A DNA stretch of 64,000 nucleotides from Pachyseris speciosa (lineage: Eukaryota > Cnidaria > Anthozoa > Scleractinia > Pachyseridae): positions 137,501 through 201,500 of the forward strand of contig JAEMWC010000133.1 of the NCBI GenBank assembly GCA_016490735.1, given 5' to 3'. Positions 35,550 through 44,658 of the stretch are shown piece by piece. The notes under the pieces were generated by a model. That model was not told the DNA's origin. It saw nothing but the letters and a program-made list of their open reading frames with translations, and made no database searches. A program made the translations under genes and the position numbers. Each line of letters begins with the position of its first letter. Position 1 is the first letter of the stretch.

Positions 35550-38500
35550 TTAATTCATGACCACTTCAAGTGTGAATGCTGTATCAAATGCTCCACTATT
35601 GGGATGTGAATAGTCAATTATAAAATAGCCTCTTGATAATGATTTGTTGACGTTAACCGTTGTGATGTTTCTACTCAAAGAAGTAATTCTATATTCGAAA
35701 ATAGTTGCTGGTAATGGTAATACTCCAGCGCCTTCATTCTTTTTCTTGAAGTAGAACATTCCGGGTTTTGTTCCTTGTAAAATATACATATTCTTAATAT
35801 GAAAGTTATTGTTATGAATAACTAAAAATTCAGAGCCATTTATCAATACAGGCTTCAAAGCATTCTTATTATGTCCTTGTTTGGCTTTAACAAAGCAATT
35901 TAAATATTGTATTTGACCAATTATATTATTCCCATTCAAATTTAGATCACCTCCTAATTTCGGCTGGTAAAGAGCAAATCCACCTAGATCGAGAGCTGTT
36001 TCCATGATTACACCTGTAACGCTTGAACGAAATAGATTCAAACTATTATTATGAATTCTATAGCCATTCAGATTTAAATCACCACCAAGTTTAGCCTCAC
36101 TTATAAGAAAGCTGTTCATATTAATATTATTTAGCATTGTCAATTCACCATTTTGACCGTCAAATAATTTTGATGAATTATTAATCAAGGCATGTCCATT
36201 CAAATCTAAATCAGTTTGTAATTGCATTTTTTCATTCACGATTTTATAAGCTTCTGCGAAGTCGTAAACACTTGATGGAACGTCTGCTGCTTCAAAATCA
36301 ATACCATATGCAACACAATGAACTTTGTACTTATTTGGATAAGTTGGGTTAGCATTAATATGAATCGTACAATATAAATATTCAGGTGGTGAACTTACTG
36401 AAGGTTTTTCAATCCATAATAAATATCTCGAATGATCTTCATTTCTGTTATCAAATTTTCTCCCTACAGTTTTATGAATTGTAATTCCACCAGTTGCACT
36501 GAATGTTACACTACTAAAATTCATTCCTTCATAATCAGGAAATAGCCATTCAAGAATGAAAGTGTATTTTCCATCTTTTATTGTATACATATTAAATCCA
36601 ATTCTAGCTCTGTAAACATGATTAGCTTCTTTATTCAAGTCTATATCAATGACCTTTTTTGAAATCAAATGTGGTGAACGAGGTAAATTGACATATCCAT
36701 TAACTTTCAAGCCATATTCAGTACTGACTTCATCGATATCATTCATCAAATATTTGAAAGCATTCTTTGGATGAGAAGCAGATGAAATATGACTTTTTTC
36801 TAATTGATCTAAATTTACGGCATCGGTTTTATTTGTTCCTTCTTTTAAGTTAATGATTTTATGCCCTCCAAGTTTCATATCCGCTGCCATCGCATTTGTT
36901 CCATTCAATAATAAAGCGTTTGCTCTAATAACTATTCCAGCTCGATTTAAAACACTGAAGTTCACAGCATCAGTTTCATTCGACGGGTCCGCTAAATTCG
37001 TCACTTTATTTCCACCCATTGACAAATCGCCATACATCGCAGTCGAACCGTCTCGTCGGAGAAAATATTCGTCAGTATAAAGTTTTGTCACCGCATCGTC
37101 TGCGTTGACAGGTGGAGCAAGATCAGTGATGGCATTGTTGTTCATATTTAGATTTTGTTGTGCAATCGTATCGAGTTTGGTTTGCAACCTCTGGTCCACA
37201 TAACTTTTGTTCACAGCATCTTGTGGGTTTGAGGGGTTATCCTGCAGGTTGAGGATTTTGTTTAATTTCATGTCAACATTACTACCAAACGCAACATGGC
37301 CGTTTTCAATTTCATACGCTGGGTCGTGCACAAAGTAAGACAAATTGGTATGATAGCCATAGGCCCCATAAACGATGATATGTGTTTTGGTGTTAGACGC
37401 AGGAGCTGTGCTGGAAAGTTCCACCTGTATTGCCGCTTGCCCACCACTGGTTTTTTCGATTCGGAAAAGCTTCTTCATATAACCATCAACGTGTGGAGTT
37501 TGGGGAAAAGGTTTTTGAAACGGCTGTTCCGCATCTCGTATATTTACAGTTGGAAGGAATATATCGACTGTTGCACTTCTTGGATCAGATGGTGAGTAAA
37601 ACTCAACAACAAAAGTGTACTGACTGTTTCTTAAAGATGTCAAATCAAAACGAATTTTGGATGTAAAGTTACCACTATGTGAAATGATAAAAGACAATGA
37701 GGACTTATTTATGTGGTATGGTGATCTATCAAAATTCTCAATTTGAAGGTTTGTTGCATCACTGACTGCAGAAGACTTGGATATGTCTTTTAACAGAAAA
37801 GCGAATGGGTTGCGTTGGGTACCAGATGCTGATAAAATAAGGTCATCAACATACTTTTTGTTGGCAGAATCTTTGTCAGAAGTTGGAGCCCCAACATTTG
37901 TTATTTCATTGTCACCCATGTCAAGATCACCAGTCATTGCAACACTTCCATCTTTTTTAAGAAATGGAGAAACATCAATGCCAGTAATTCCAGCAATTTC
38001 AGTATCAACATACCCCTTTGTGGCTGTATCATTGTTTGCTGTTGGCGCTGCTACATTAGTCAATTTGTTACCTCCAAGATTCAAATCAGAAGTCATTGCA
38101 ACGCTTCCATCTTTTTTCACAAAGTTATTATTGAGATATGTTGCACTCACTTTACCTCTTACACCATCATCAACGTATTTTTTAGTTGCGCTGTCTTGTG
38201 GAAGTATAGGGCGTGCAACATTGACTATTCTATGAAAACTCATTTTAACCTCATTATTAAATACAATTCTTCCTTCTTCTATTTCAAAAGCTGGGTCGTG
38301 AATATGTGATAAAATGATATTAGAAAATCCATAAACACCATAAACTATGACATGATGTTTGGCATTATTTGATAAATATGGTGAGATCAACAATAATTCC
38401 ATTGATGTAGCTCCTTGACTTGTTTTTTCAAGGAAGAATATTCTCTTAAGATAACCATCAACAAGATGAGTCTTTGGAAATGCTCTTTTTATTGAATCCT

Positions 38501-39104
38501 TTCTTTCAATTAAATTAGATGACAGATTGTCGTCATCGACTGTTGCATTATTTGGGTTACCATCAGTATAAAACTCAACAACTAAAGTGTACTTTGAAAC
38601 TTCCAATTGTGTCAGATCAAAACGAAGAACAGTTGTAAGACCAGCAGAAGGAATCACAAAAGACAATGATTTTTTATTGATATTGTATGGGCTTTTATTA
38701 TAGTCTTCTAATTGTAGATTATTCGCATTTCTGATAATGGTTGTTTTTGATATATCTTCAAGAAGAAATTTAAATGGATTTTCCCTTGTTCCTTCAATTG
38801 ACAAAACAGAATCGTTTACGTATCTCATATTAACAGCATCTTTGTTAGAAGTTGGGTCTGCTACATTACTAATTTTTTTGTTTTCAATGTCATAATTACC
38901 ATCTTGTGTTAATTTGAATCCATCACCTTTATCACCTTTGGGACCAACAGCTCCAGTAGCTCCTTGTGGACCAATTGCACCTGTATTACCTTTTGGACCT
39001 CTATCACCTTTTTCACCTTTGGGACCAATTGGACCAGCTGGGCCTCTTTCACCAGTTCCAGTTTTTGTTTTATCTTGATTTTGTGGAGAATTAAAAACTC
39101 CCAT
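35550..39104 (-). CDS. Fibre protein 1, collagen stalk with phage-fibre-type repeats
   Basis: 1184 residues, intact. Residues 1-17 are the MGVFNSPQNQD anchor and residues 18-62 are fifteen uninterrupted Gly-X-Y triplets. The rest has several modules of the form MTGDLxMGxNKIxNVxxPTxxxDAxNKxYVD, the repeat seen in many bacteriophage tail fibres. Between them are two beta-rich modules of about 150 residues (FDLTQLEVSKYTLVVEFY and FDLTSLRNSQYTFVVEFY). The C-terminus is a distinct domain. It probably forms a trimeric spike that contacts the host cell; this is inferred. E2 carries a decayed, rearranged copy from 60365. Confidence 0.82.
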   Translation of the reverse strand: MGVFNSPQNQDKTKTGTGERGPAGPIGPKGEKGDRGPKGNTGAIGPQGATGAVGPKGDKGDGFKLTQDGNYDIENKKISNVADPTSNKDAVNMRYVNDSVLSIEGTRENPFKFLLEDISKTTIIRNANNLQLEDYNKSPYNINKKSLSFVIPSAGLTTVLRFDLTQLEVSKYTLVVEFYTDGNPNNATVDDDNLSSNLIERKDSIKRAFPKTHLVDGYLKRIFFLEKTSQGATSMELLLISPYLSNNAKHHVIVYGVYGFSNIILSHIHDPAFEIEEGRIVFNNEVKMSFHRIVNVARPILPQDSATKKYVDDGVRGKVSATYLNNNFVKKDGSVAMTSDLNLGGNKLTNVAAPTANNDTATKGYVDTEIAGITGIDVSPFLKKDGSVAMTGDLDMGDNEITNVGAPTSDKDSANKKYVDDLILSASGTQRNPFAFLLKDISKSSAVSDATNLQIENFDRSPYHINKSSLSFIISHSGNFTSKIRFDLTSLRNSQYTFVVEFYSPSDPRSATVDIFLPTVNIRDAEQPFQKPFPQTPHVDGYMKKLFRIEKTSGGQAAIQVELSSTAPASNTKTHIIVYGAYGYHTNLSYFVHDPAYEIENGHVAFGSNVDMKLNKILNLQDNPSNPQDAVNKSYVDQRLQTKLDTIAQQNLNMNNNAITDLAPPVNADDAVTKLYTDEYFLRRDGSTAMYGDLSMGGNKVTNLADPSNETDAVNFSVLNRAGIVIRANALLLNGTNAMAADMKLGGHKIINLKEGTNKTDAVNLDQLEKSHISSASHPKNAFKYLMNDIDEVSTEYGLKVNGYVNLPRSPHLISKKVIDIDLNKEANHVYRARIGFNMYTIKDGKYTFILEWLFPDYEGMNFSSVTFSATGGITIHKTVGRKFDNRNEDHSRYLLWIEKPSVSSPPEYLYCTIHINANPTYPNKYKVHCVAYGIDFEAADVPSSVYDFAEAYKIVNEKMQLQTDLDLNGHALINNSSKLFDGQNGELTMLNNINMNSFLISEAKLGGDLNLNGYRIHNNSLNLFRSSVTGVIMETALDLGGFALYQPKLGGDLNLNGNNIIGQIQYLNCFVKAKQGHNKNALKPVLINGSEFLVIHNNNFHIKNMYILQGTKPGMFYFKKKNEGAGVLPLPATIFEYRITSLSRNITTVNVNKSLSRGYFIIDYSHPNSGAFDTAFTLEVVMN

Positions 39105-39298
39105 TATAATATTAGATTAGATAACACAGTAAACTTTGTTCTATCAATTACCATTGTTGTCATTGTTGCCATTGTTGCCATTGTTACCATTGTTGCCATT
39201 GTTGTCATTGTTGTCATTGTTGCCATTGTTGTCATTGTTATCTTTTTTACCTTTGTAGGCATTTCATATGTATATATATTTGGATTGAATGTTGCCAT
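39104..39298 (-). CDS. Small variable ORF between fibre 1 and ATPase
   Basis: 64 residues from the ATG at 39298 (MATFNPNIY), preceded by the TCTAATCCAATATTATATG start context. Most of it is a Thr-Met-Ala run encoded by a roughly 9-bp tandem repeat (CCATTGTTG units on the plus strand, 39150-39243). E2 has a 24-codon ORF in the same place (60278-60352) without the repeat. The start context is kept but the content varies, so the encoded protein may not matter. Confidence 0.45.
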   Translation of the reverse strand: MATFNPNIYTYEMPTKVKKITMTTMATMTTMTTMATMVTMATMATMTTMVIDRTKFTVLSNLIL

Positions 39299-39314
39299 AT
39301 AATATTGGATTAGA

Positions 39315-39956
39315 TTAAACTGCACCATAAAAATTTCTCTTGATTGTCTTCATCGGCTTGTCAACATAACAGAAGGAATATGGTTTCTTGGTTGCTTCAA
39401 TGTATTTCTTCTTGTCAATTCCAAGTTCTTGTGAAATCAGATTCCTTTCTCTTGAGGATGGGAAATCATAAATGCAGAAGTGACTGCAATTGAGTCTGAT
39501 TGATTTTGGACAGCCATAGAATGATTGTGTGAGATATATGACTGAACAGTTCTTGTGTCTTCCCTGAATGAAATAGCTGATTATCTGATCTTGTTTCTTG
39601 TCAGTCACGAAATCATCAAACACAACCAATCGTTGTAAATCAGTGTCTTTAATCTGTTCAACAGGTGATATTTCATCTTGACTGCAAACCAAGGCAGGAT
39701 ATCCAATGTGACTGCTTATTTCATCCATTACTTTCCGAAGATATTTGTACTTGTCTTGATCCAAATTTTTTGCATAAAGATGTATCTGATCATAATAAAC
39801 CAATGGTTCCATAATCAGATGCATGAACAATGTTGTCTTTCCAGATCCAGAATTACCAGCCAATAACATTCTAAATGTATCTTTTGGCATATACGGATAC
39901 AACTGTCTGAATGAATTATTTGAATTCTGAATGATATCATAATTTGGAATTTCCAT
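39315..39956 (-). CDS. FtsK/HerA-family (A32-like) packaging ATPase
   Basis: 213 residues, intact. Walker A is LLAGNSGSGKTT (residues about 30-41) and Walker B is RLVVFDDF near residue 117. A downstream VIYLTQSFYGCPKSIRLN segment contains the Gln/Asn sensor region typical of A32-type ATPases. Known role in Polintons and NCLDVs: pumping DNA into preformed capsids. It is transcribed divergently from the structural cluster that begins at 39993. Almost the same protein is encoded at 59623-60261. Confidence 0.92.
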   Translation of the reverse strand: MEIPNYDIIQNSNNSFRQLYPYMPKDTFRMLLAGNSGSGKTTLFMHLIMEPLVYYDQIHLYAKNLDQDKYKYLRKVMDEISSHIGYPALVCSQDEISPVEQIKDTDLQRLVVFDDFVTDKKQDQIISYFIQGRHKNCSVIYLTQSFYGCPKSIRLNCSHFCIYDFPSSRERNLISQELGIDKKKYIEATKKPYSFCYVDKPMKTIKRNFYGAV

Positions 39957-39992
39957 ATGTTAATAGTTCAGATTAGTCTAACACAATTGTAT
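39957..39992. promoter_or_regulatory. Bidirectional start region between ATPase and structural genes
   Basis: Only 36 bp separate two divergent ATGs. Each ATG has the recurring start context on its own strand: TCTAACACAATTGTATATG to the right, and CTAATCTGAACTATTAACATATG to the left. The same arrangement is kept in E2 (59587-59622). It must carry both promoters, which implies very short or absent 5' leaders. Confidence 0.6.
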
Positions 39993-40574
39993 ATGGATAT
40001 AGAACGTATGAAAAGGCTTCTTAAAAGTGGAATTGAAGCTGGAAATAAAACAAGAGAAGTTCGTGATGTTATCAAGACTTATGAATACAGAAAACAGGAT
40101 GCATATGATACAACATCAGAATTGCTGAAACCCTCTATTGATGTCCAGAAGAGTGTGAAAGAAAGTGTTGACAAAAAACAGGATGAAGTTATTGAACAGT
40201 TGAAAAAGAATCAAAAAGCCTTGACATCCGGTTTTGAAGATCTTATGCTATTAAACACGTTACCTGAATCAGTACCTATGAAAACAACATTACCAATTGA
40301 TTACAAACCTAAAATGATGACTGAAACAGAACCAAAGTATAAGTCAAATCTTGATAAAGGTTTTTCACTTGAGGATATTCAAACATTGATGAAATATAAT
40401 TTAGCTCCTCCATCACAGATATTTGAATCATATATGGATGGAACAATCGATATTAATGAGTATGATCGAATGATTGGTAAATTAACCAAAGTTATTGGAA
40501 GTGGAAGACAAAAAGCTCATCTATCAACAACCAAAAAGAATAGGGATAAAAATAAAGAACAAATTCATAAATAA
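39993..40574 (+). CDS. Structural-cluster protein, helical, unknown
   Basis: 193 residues from MDIERMKRLL. I chose this ATG because it carries the TGTATATG context and is matched in E2 (59586). It is highly charged and predicted helical, with a likely coiled coil (VQKSVKESVDKKQDEVIEQLKKNQKAL), a Pro-containing linker and a lysine-rich C-terminus. Its position between ATPase and penton suggests a minor capsid or scaffold role. No named family is recognised. Confidence 0.65.
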   Translation: MDIERMKRLLKSGIEAGNKTREVRDVIKTYEYRKQDAYDTTSELLKPSIDVQKSVKESVDKKQDEVIEQLKKNQKALTSGFEDLMLLNTLPESVPMKTTLPIDYKPKMMTETEPKYKSNLDKGFSLEDIQTLMKYNLAPPSQIFESYMDGTIDINEYDRMIGKLTKVIGSGRQKAHLSTTKKNRDKNKEQIHK

Positions 40575-40873
40575 CTCAAGAGATCAAATTATTGCAAAAG
40601 TACCGAAAAAGAATTGGCGCCGTTGAGGAAGGTGCACAAACTATTGGTTCAGGTATCAGAAAGAAAAAAAGACAATCTGGAGCAGGTGTTTTTCATTATA
40701 ATAATATTGGTGACTTGCTTTCACGTTTACAGTTACTTGGTGGGTCTATTTCAGCCGGCAACAACAGCAAAAATGTTCAAAATGAATTCACAAAAATATT
40801 GCATACATTGAACAGACTGGGAATCCTGAAAACCGGTGAGTTGAATAAAATAATGATGAAATATCTAATGTAA
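40575..40873 (+). CDS. Small conserved ORF without an ATG, unknown
   Basis: About 90 codons (…LLQKYRKRIGAVEEGA…ENEFTKILHTLNRLGILKTGELNKIMMKYLM) conserved between E1 and E2 (58742-59014). The C-terminal half is helical. No in-frame ATG lies at the conserved N-terminus in either copy. In E1 the expected start position reads ATA, overlapping the upstream stop; in E2 a 1-nt difference gives TTG. This is either non-AUG initiation or loss of the start in both copies. The next gene starts 6 bp after it. Confidence 0.55.
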
Positions 40874-40879
40874 AAGTAT

Positions 40880-41665
40880 ATGACAGAAATTTCATTACGA
40901 TTCAACAGTAAAAACAGAGACAAAATTGGTGTTAGTAAGAGTCATGATTTTGAAAAAAGATTCAATACACCTCTTAAATTAACGAATGATTTGAAATATG
41001 AAATGGCTGTGAATGTTATCAATATGACATACAGTTGGTACAATATCAGAGATTTTTTTGGGAATAATCAAATGAAATATAGCTATGACAAAGGTGTAAA
41101 CTGGGAAACAATAACATTCGTTGACGGGATGTATTCATACGACGATATCAATAGTTACATTCATGAGTACATGAGTAAAAATAGCCATGTACTGAATCCA
41201 TCTGAAACAGACAAATCAAAATTCAAGTATGGTATTAACATGTATTTCGTTTTGTCAACATATCGCATTTTGATTGAACTTGATGAAAACTATCGAGTGG
41301 ATCTGAGAAATCTTGATTTCAGAAAACTTATCGGTTTCGATTCAAAATTAGTTTCAGCCACAGAATATGGAACAAATCTACCTGATATTACAAGAGGAGT
41401 AGATGAAATTTATATCAATTGTGATATGGTGATAGATAGCATTGTTGATGGAAATAGCACAAATACAATCGCAGTTATACCAGTCACAGATCTCGTTAGA
41501 AGTTTACCTTTCACTTACAAACCTCGTTTTCTTTCATGGAATCCTGTCTCAACACACACAATCAGCTCAATACGTTTTTATGTCACTGATTCTTCTAGAC
41601 AACCAGTTGATTTAAATGGGATAGATTGGTATATTGAGTTATTCTTGAGAGGTGTGGAATTATAA
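40880..41665 (+). CDS. Penton, single jelly-roll minor capsid protein
   Basis: 261 residues, intact, starting at AGTATATG. The N-terminal HDFEKRFNTPLKLTNDLKYEMAV and NMTYSWYNI segments match the Polinton/adintovirus penton pattern. Further beta-strand-rich sequence follows (ITRGVDEIYINCDMV, SSIRFYVTDSSRQPVDLNG). Known role: pentamers at capsid vertices. E2 has a near-identical intact copy at 57950-58735. Confidence 0.85.
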   Translation: MTEISLRFNSKNRDKIGVSKSHDFEKRFNTPLKLTNDLKYEMAVNVINMTYSWYNIRDFFGNNQMKYSYDKGVNWETITFVDGMYSYDDINSYIHEYMSKNSHVLNPSETDKSKFKYGINMYFVLSTYRILIELDENYRVDLRNLDFRKLIGFDSKLVSATEYGTNLPDITRGVDEIYINCDMVIDSIVDGNSTNTIAVIPVTDLVRSLPFTYKPRFLSWNPVSTHTISSIRFYVTDSSRQPVDLNGIDWYIELFLRGVEL

Positions 41666-41678
41666 AACCTAATAGTAT

Positions 41679-41945
41679 ATGAAACGGTTTGAGTTTAAAA
41701 AATATGAACAACATGGTGAAGGTATTGTGACTGATATGATCAAAACAGCTGTAAAAAAAGCAGCTGAAAAAGCAGCCACAACAATTGGTGAACATGCTGG
41801 CAAAAAAGCTGGTGACAAAATCATAGAACTTTTGAAAAAGAGAAAAAGTGGAAACAAGAGTGGAACTGAGAGTGGAACTGAGAGTGTGAGCCAGACTGGT
41901 GGTTTAATCAAAAGAAAGAGAGGCAGACCTCGTAAAATCAAATAA
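41679..41945 (+). CDS. Basic AT-hook protein, probable core/DNA-binding
   Basis: 88 residues, very Lys-rich. The central helix has repeated AxKKA units and the C-terminus KRKRGRPRKIK carries an AT-hook (RGRPRK). A Ser/Thr/Gly-rich linker differs in length from the E2 copy (76 residues, 57706-57936). By position between penton and hexon and by composition, it resembles a virion DNA-condensing protein. That role is inferred. Confidence 0.65.
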   Translation: MKRFEFKKYEQHGEGIVTDMIKTAVKKAAEKAATTIGEHAGKKAGDKIIELLKKRKSGNKSGTESGTESVSQTGGLIKRKRGRPRKIK

Positions 41946-41967
41946 CGTTTATCTAACACAATAATAT

Positions 41968-43243
41968 ATGTCAAACTATCGTGACTCAAAATATATCGAA
42001 AGATATGAAGATGTAGTGTTCGAACTAGAGACAGCACTTAATACTGTAGTAGCAAACAATGCTCATCAGAGGAAAACAGGTTACCGTTTCGTTGTTGATA
42101 ACAGTGGAGAGACTACACCATTTGACTGGTATAATGCCCGTTTCAATGTTATTTTCAAAGAAAATAAGCTTGCAGATGGAGCTGACATTGCTGCTGCAGA
42201 TCGAAATGGTATTGTTAATTCAGTTCACGCTCTTATTAACACCATTAATGTAAAAATGAATGGTCTTGATGTTTATGAATGCCAACCAAGCCACAAATAT
42301 TAAGTCATTGCTTGAGTATTCACAGGGTTATGCTGTAAGTCAGGGAACCAATGAGTTCTTCTATCTTGACACCAGCAGAGGTGCTGAAAACAGAGTGGCA
42401 CAAGCTGCTTATAACAAAGGATTCTCAGATCGTAAAGCTTTGCTTAATGATGGTGGTGAAATAAATGCAGAGATAGCATAGAACAGATACGGTTTTTTCA
42501 AGAGCTTTTGGGATGAACTCATGCCTAACTCGAAAGTAGAGGTGAACCTAACACTTGAGAGTGATGACAATTTGATTTGGCAAGCTACTGATGAATGTCG
42601 TGTGATACTAACTAAATTCCAGCTAATTGTTCCTCGCATTGTTTTCAATTCTGCGGGAAAGTCTTTATACATGAGCAAGTATCTTGACAACAGAAAGTGG
42701 ACTTACATGAGAGAAATGGTTGAGAGAGGCAATTCAACAAGACAACAGACAGCCAATTTCCGTATTTCCACAGGAATAAACAAACCCAGGCATGTCTTTG
42801 TATTCATCATCAATGATGCTAATGATTCGTCTCAGACAGCCAATAAATTTCTCTATAACACATTCTCAGTTGTAAATAACCGAACTTTGACTGATTGTTA
42901 TCTTGAAGTTGGCAATGGAAATGATTATCCAGAGGTACATTATAAACTCTCAACTGAACCAACAAGAGTATTTAGAGATGTTTTGAAATATGTTCAAGCT
43001 GTAAATGATTTCAGTGAAAGTACCCTTCTTAACAGGGGCAACTTCGGTACAATATTCCCTTTCATTTATTTTGATTTGACGAAACAGAAACAGGATATCA
43101 AAGATGGAATGACAAAACTGACTTTCAAATACACTTTGAGTGCTGCAACAAATGATGATTACAGTGTGTATGCACTGGTCCTCTATGAGCAGGATATTGA
43201 GATGAGAAAGACTGATGGAAAATTAATTCTGAGATCAATGTAA
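41968..43243 (+). pseudogene. Hexon, double jelly-roll major capsid protein (broken)
   Basis: It begins MSNYRDSKYIERYEDVVFE at the ATATATG context and ends …EMRKTDGKLILRSM; family motifs include LMPNSKVEVNL, WTYMREMVERGNSTRQ, KPRHVFVFI, LEVGNGNDYPE and GTIFPFIYFDLTKQ. Two lesions are visible by comparison with E2. An 8-bp deletion near 42286 shifts the frame, and a TAG at about 42478-42480 replaces a Leu codon. The E2 copy has neither but carries its own 1-bp deletion. The intact length would be about 425 codons, usual for Polinton hexons. Confidence 0.87.
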
Positions 43244-43337
43244 ATTAAATAATAAATAAATAAATAAAATAAATAAATAAATAATAAAATTAAATGATTG
43301 TTTGTATTAAATACAATTTAGTATAAACATATATTAT
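43244..43337. repeat. (AAAT)n-rich spacer before the pVI-like gene
   Basis: AATAAATAAATAAAATAAAT-type microsatellite at about 43249-43290, followed by AACATATATTATATG leading into the next start codon. The matching E2 spacer (56334-56400) is shorter and lacks most of the repeat. Confidence 0.8.
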
Positions 43338-44198
43338 ATGACTACTTATCATCCTCATGGAGTGACACTTTCACAAGGTCAGAAACAAAAGCTAGCAAAA
43401 GCTTATGCAACAAATTCACCTGTAACAATAAGGTTGACGCATAGTGAATTGTCTGGAAATGATCAACTAATGTTGACTAAGAGGCAAATCAACAAACTGA
43501 TTAAATCAAGTAGATCAGGAAAAGGTTCAGACATCAAGATATCAAAAAATCAAATCAGAAAGGCTGTTGTAGAAGGAGGTTCTCTTTGGTCCAGTCTTTT
43601 TTCACTTGGAACAAGACTATTGCCTTATGCAGGTAAAGCAGTAGCTAAAGCGGCTCCAGCATTGGCTACTGGTGCTCTGTCTTCATTAGCAAGTCTCGGT
43701 GTTGATAAACTATTTGGGAAGAAACAAAGTGGAGGATTTCTTATTCCTAATGCCAATTTATCCCAATTATTGAATGTAGGAAATTTATTGAATACGAGAC
43801 AGATGGCAGATATTATTCAAAAAATGCAGTATGGTGGAGACGTTGTTATAAAACCAACAAAAACACAGATTGGAAATGGTATTGGAACAATACTCGCCAG
43901 TATTGGAATTCCTTTGGCCATAGAAGCAATTAGAAAATTAACTGGAAAAGGATTGCATGTTGAAAGCAGCCGTCCAAGACGGTCATTACCAGTTCATGTT
44001 CCAGATTCCATTGCAATAAATAAAAATAAAATTGGTGGAAAACATGCTATGATTCCATGGCAATCCCCTCCTGTTTTTGGTACATGGGATAACCCAATAG
44101 GCATGGGAATGAAAAAAAAAAAGACAAAGGGAAAAGGACTTCTACTAGGCAAAAACAGTCCATTCAATTCAATCCCCATACTAGGAACCATTTTGTAA
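43338..44198 (+). CDS. pVI-like minor capsid/membrane-active protein
   Basis: 286 residues in this frame. The N-terminus is basic (MTTYHPHGVTLSQGQKQKLAKA). A Gly/Ala-rich hydrophobic stretch (RLLPYAGKAVAKAAPALATGALSSLASLG) and an amphipathic segment (IGTILASIGIPLAIEAIRKL) follow, then KHAMIPWQSPPVFGTW and a poly-Lys tract. The layout and position just before the protease fit adenovirus pVI-type proteins; this is inferred. After the A11 run at 44112-44122 this frame runs 26 more codons to a stop, while the protease frame lies -1. In E2 the two are one continuous frame. Confidence 0.68.
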   Translation: MTTYHPHGVTLSQGQKQKLAKAYATNSPVTIRLTHSELSGNDQLMLTKRQINKLIKSSRSGKGSDIKISKNQIRKAVVEGGSLWSSLFSLGTRLLPYAGKAVAKAAPALATGALSSLASLGVDKLFGKKQSGGFLIPNANLSQLLNVGNLLNTRQMADIIQKMQYGGDVVIKPTKTQIGNGIGTILASIGIPLAIEAIRKLTGKGLHVESSRPRRSLPVHVPDSIAINKNKIGGKHAMIPWQSPPVFGTWDNPIGMGMKKKKTKGKGLLLGKNSPFNSIPILGTIL

Positions 44199-44647
44199 AT
44201 AAACCCTTATCCAACTTTGATTTCATCAATTGGGTTAAACAACTTGGAATAAAACATTTTAGAGGAGTATTTTCAAGAGACAATCTGCCAAACCTGATGA
44301 GAAACAATGAATGTGGAATAGTCAATCTCGACAGTCAGATTGGACCTGGTACTCACTGGGTATGTTATCGAATTGGTGATAGATACTGTGAATACTTTGA
44401 CTCATTTGGTTTAATGATGCCAACAGAAGTACAGAAATACATGGCTACAAGTGGAAAACAACTTGAATACTCTGGAGATGAGATACAAGAAAGGGATTCA
44501 GTATTGTGTGGATATTGGTGTTTGTACTATCTTCTCGAGAGACAGAATGGTAAATCGATTCTGAACACAATACATAATGCTGTTTTTGATCCCACAGTCA
44601 CAAGTGTCAATCACAGATTCATTATAGATTACTTCGAAAATATCTAA
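44117..44647 (+). CDS. Adenain-type cysteine protease (C5 family)
   Basis: The frame is open from the poly-A run at 44112-44122 to 44647. Conserved protease sequence starts at NKPLSNFDFINWVKQLG near 44200 and includes FRGVFSRDNLP. The catalytic set is His in GTHWVCY, Asp in YFDSFG and Cys in LCGYWCLYY. Known role: processing virion precursors. No ATG precedes the conserved N-terminus; the first in-frame ATG (44297) would delete about 30 conserved residues. It therefore probably depends on fusion with the pVI-like frame: in-frame in E2, by a -1 slip on A AAA AAG (44117-44123) in E1, or E1 carries an indel. Confidence 0.85.
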   Translation, partial: KKDKGKRTSTRQKQSIQFNPHTRNHFVNKPLSNFDFINWVKQLGIKHFRGVFSRDNLPNLMRNNECGIVNLDSQIGPGTHWVCYRIGDRYCEYFDSFGLMMPTEVQKYMATSGKQLEYSGDEIQERDSVLCGYWCLYYLLERQNGKSILNTIHNAVFDPTVTSVNHRFIIDYFENI

Positions 44648-44658
44648 CCTATTGGTAT

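Noticed and set aside
36853..38235. Long plus-strand frames opposite the fibre gene
   Set aside because: They are antisense shadows of the fibre repeats; the same shadows recur in E2 opposite its fibre.
40560..40600. -1 frameshift from the helical protein (39993) into the small ORF
   Set aside because: In E1 a stop (TAA, 40568-40570) blocks the -1 frame right before the overlap and no slippery heptamer is present.
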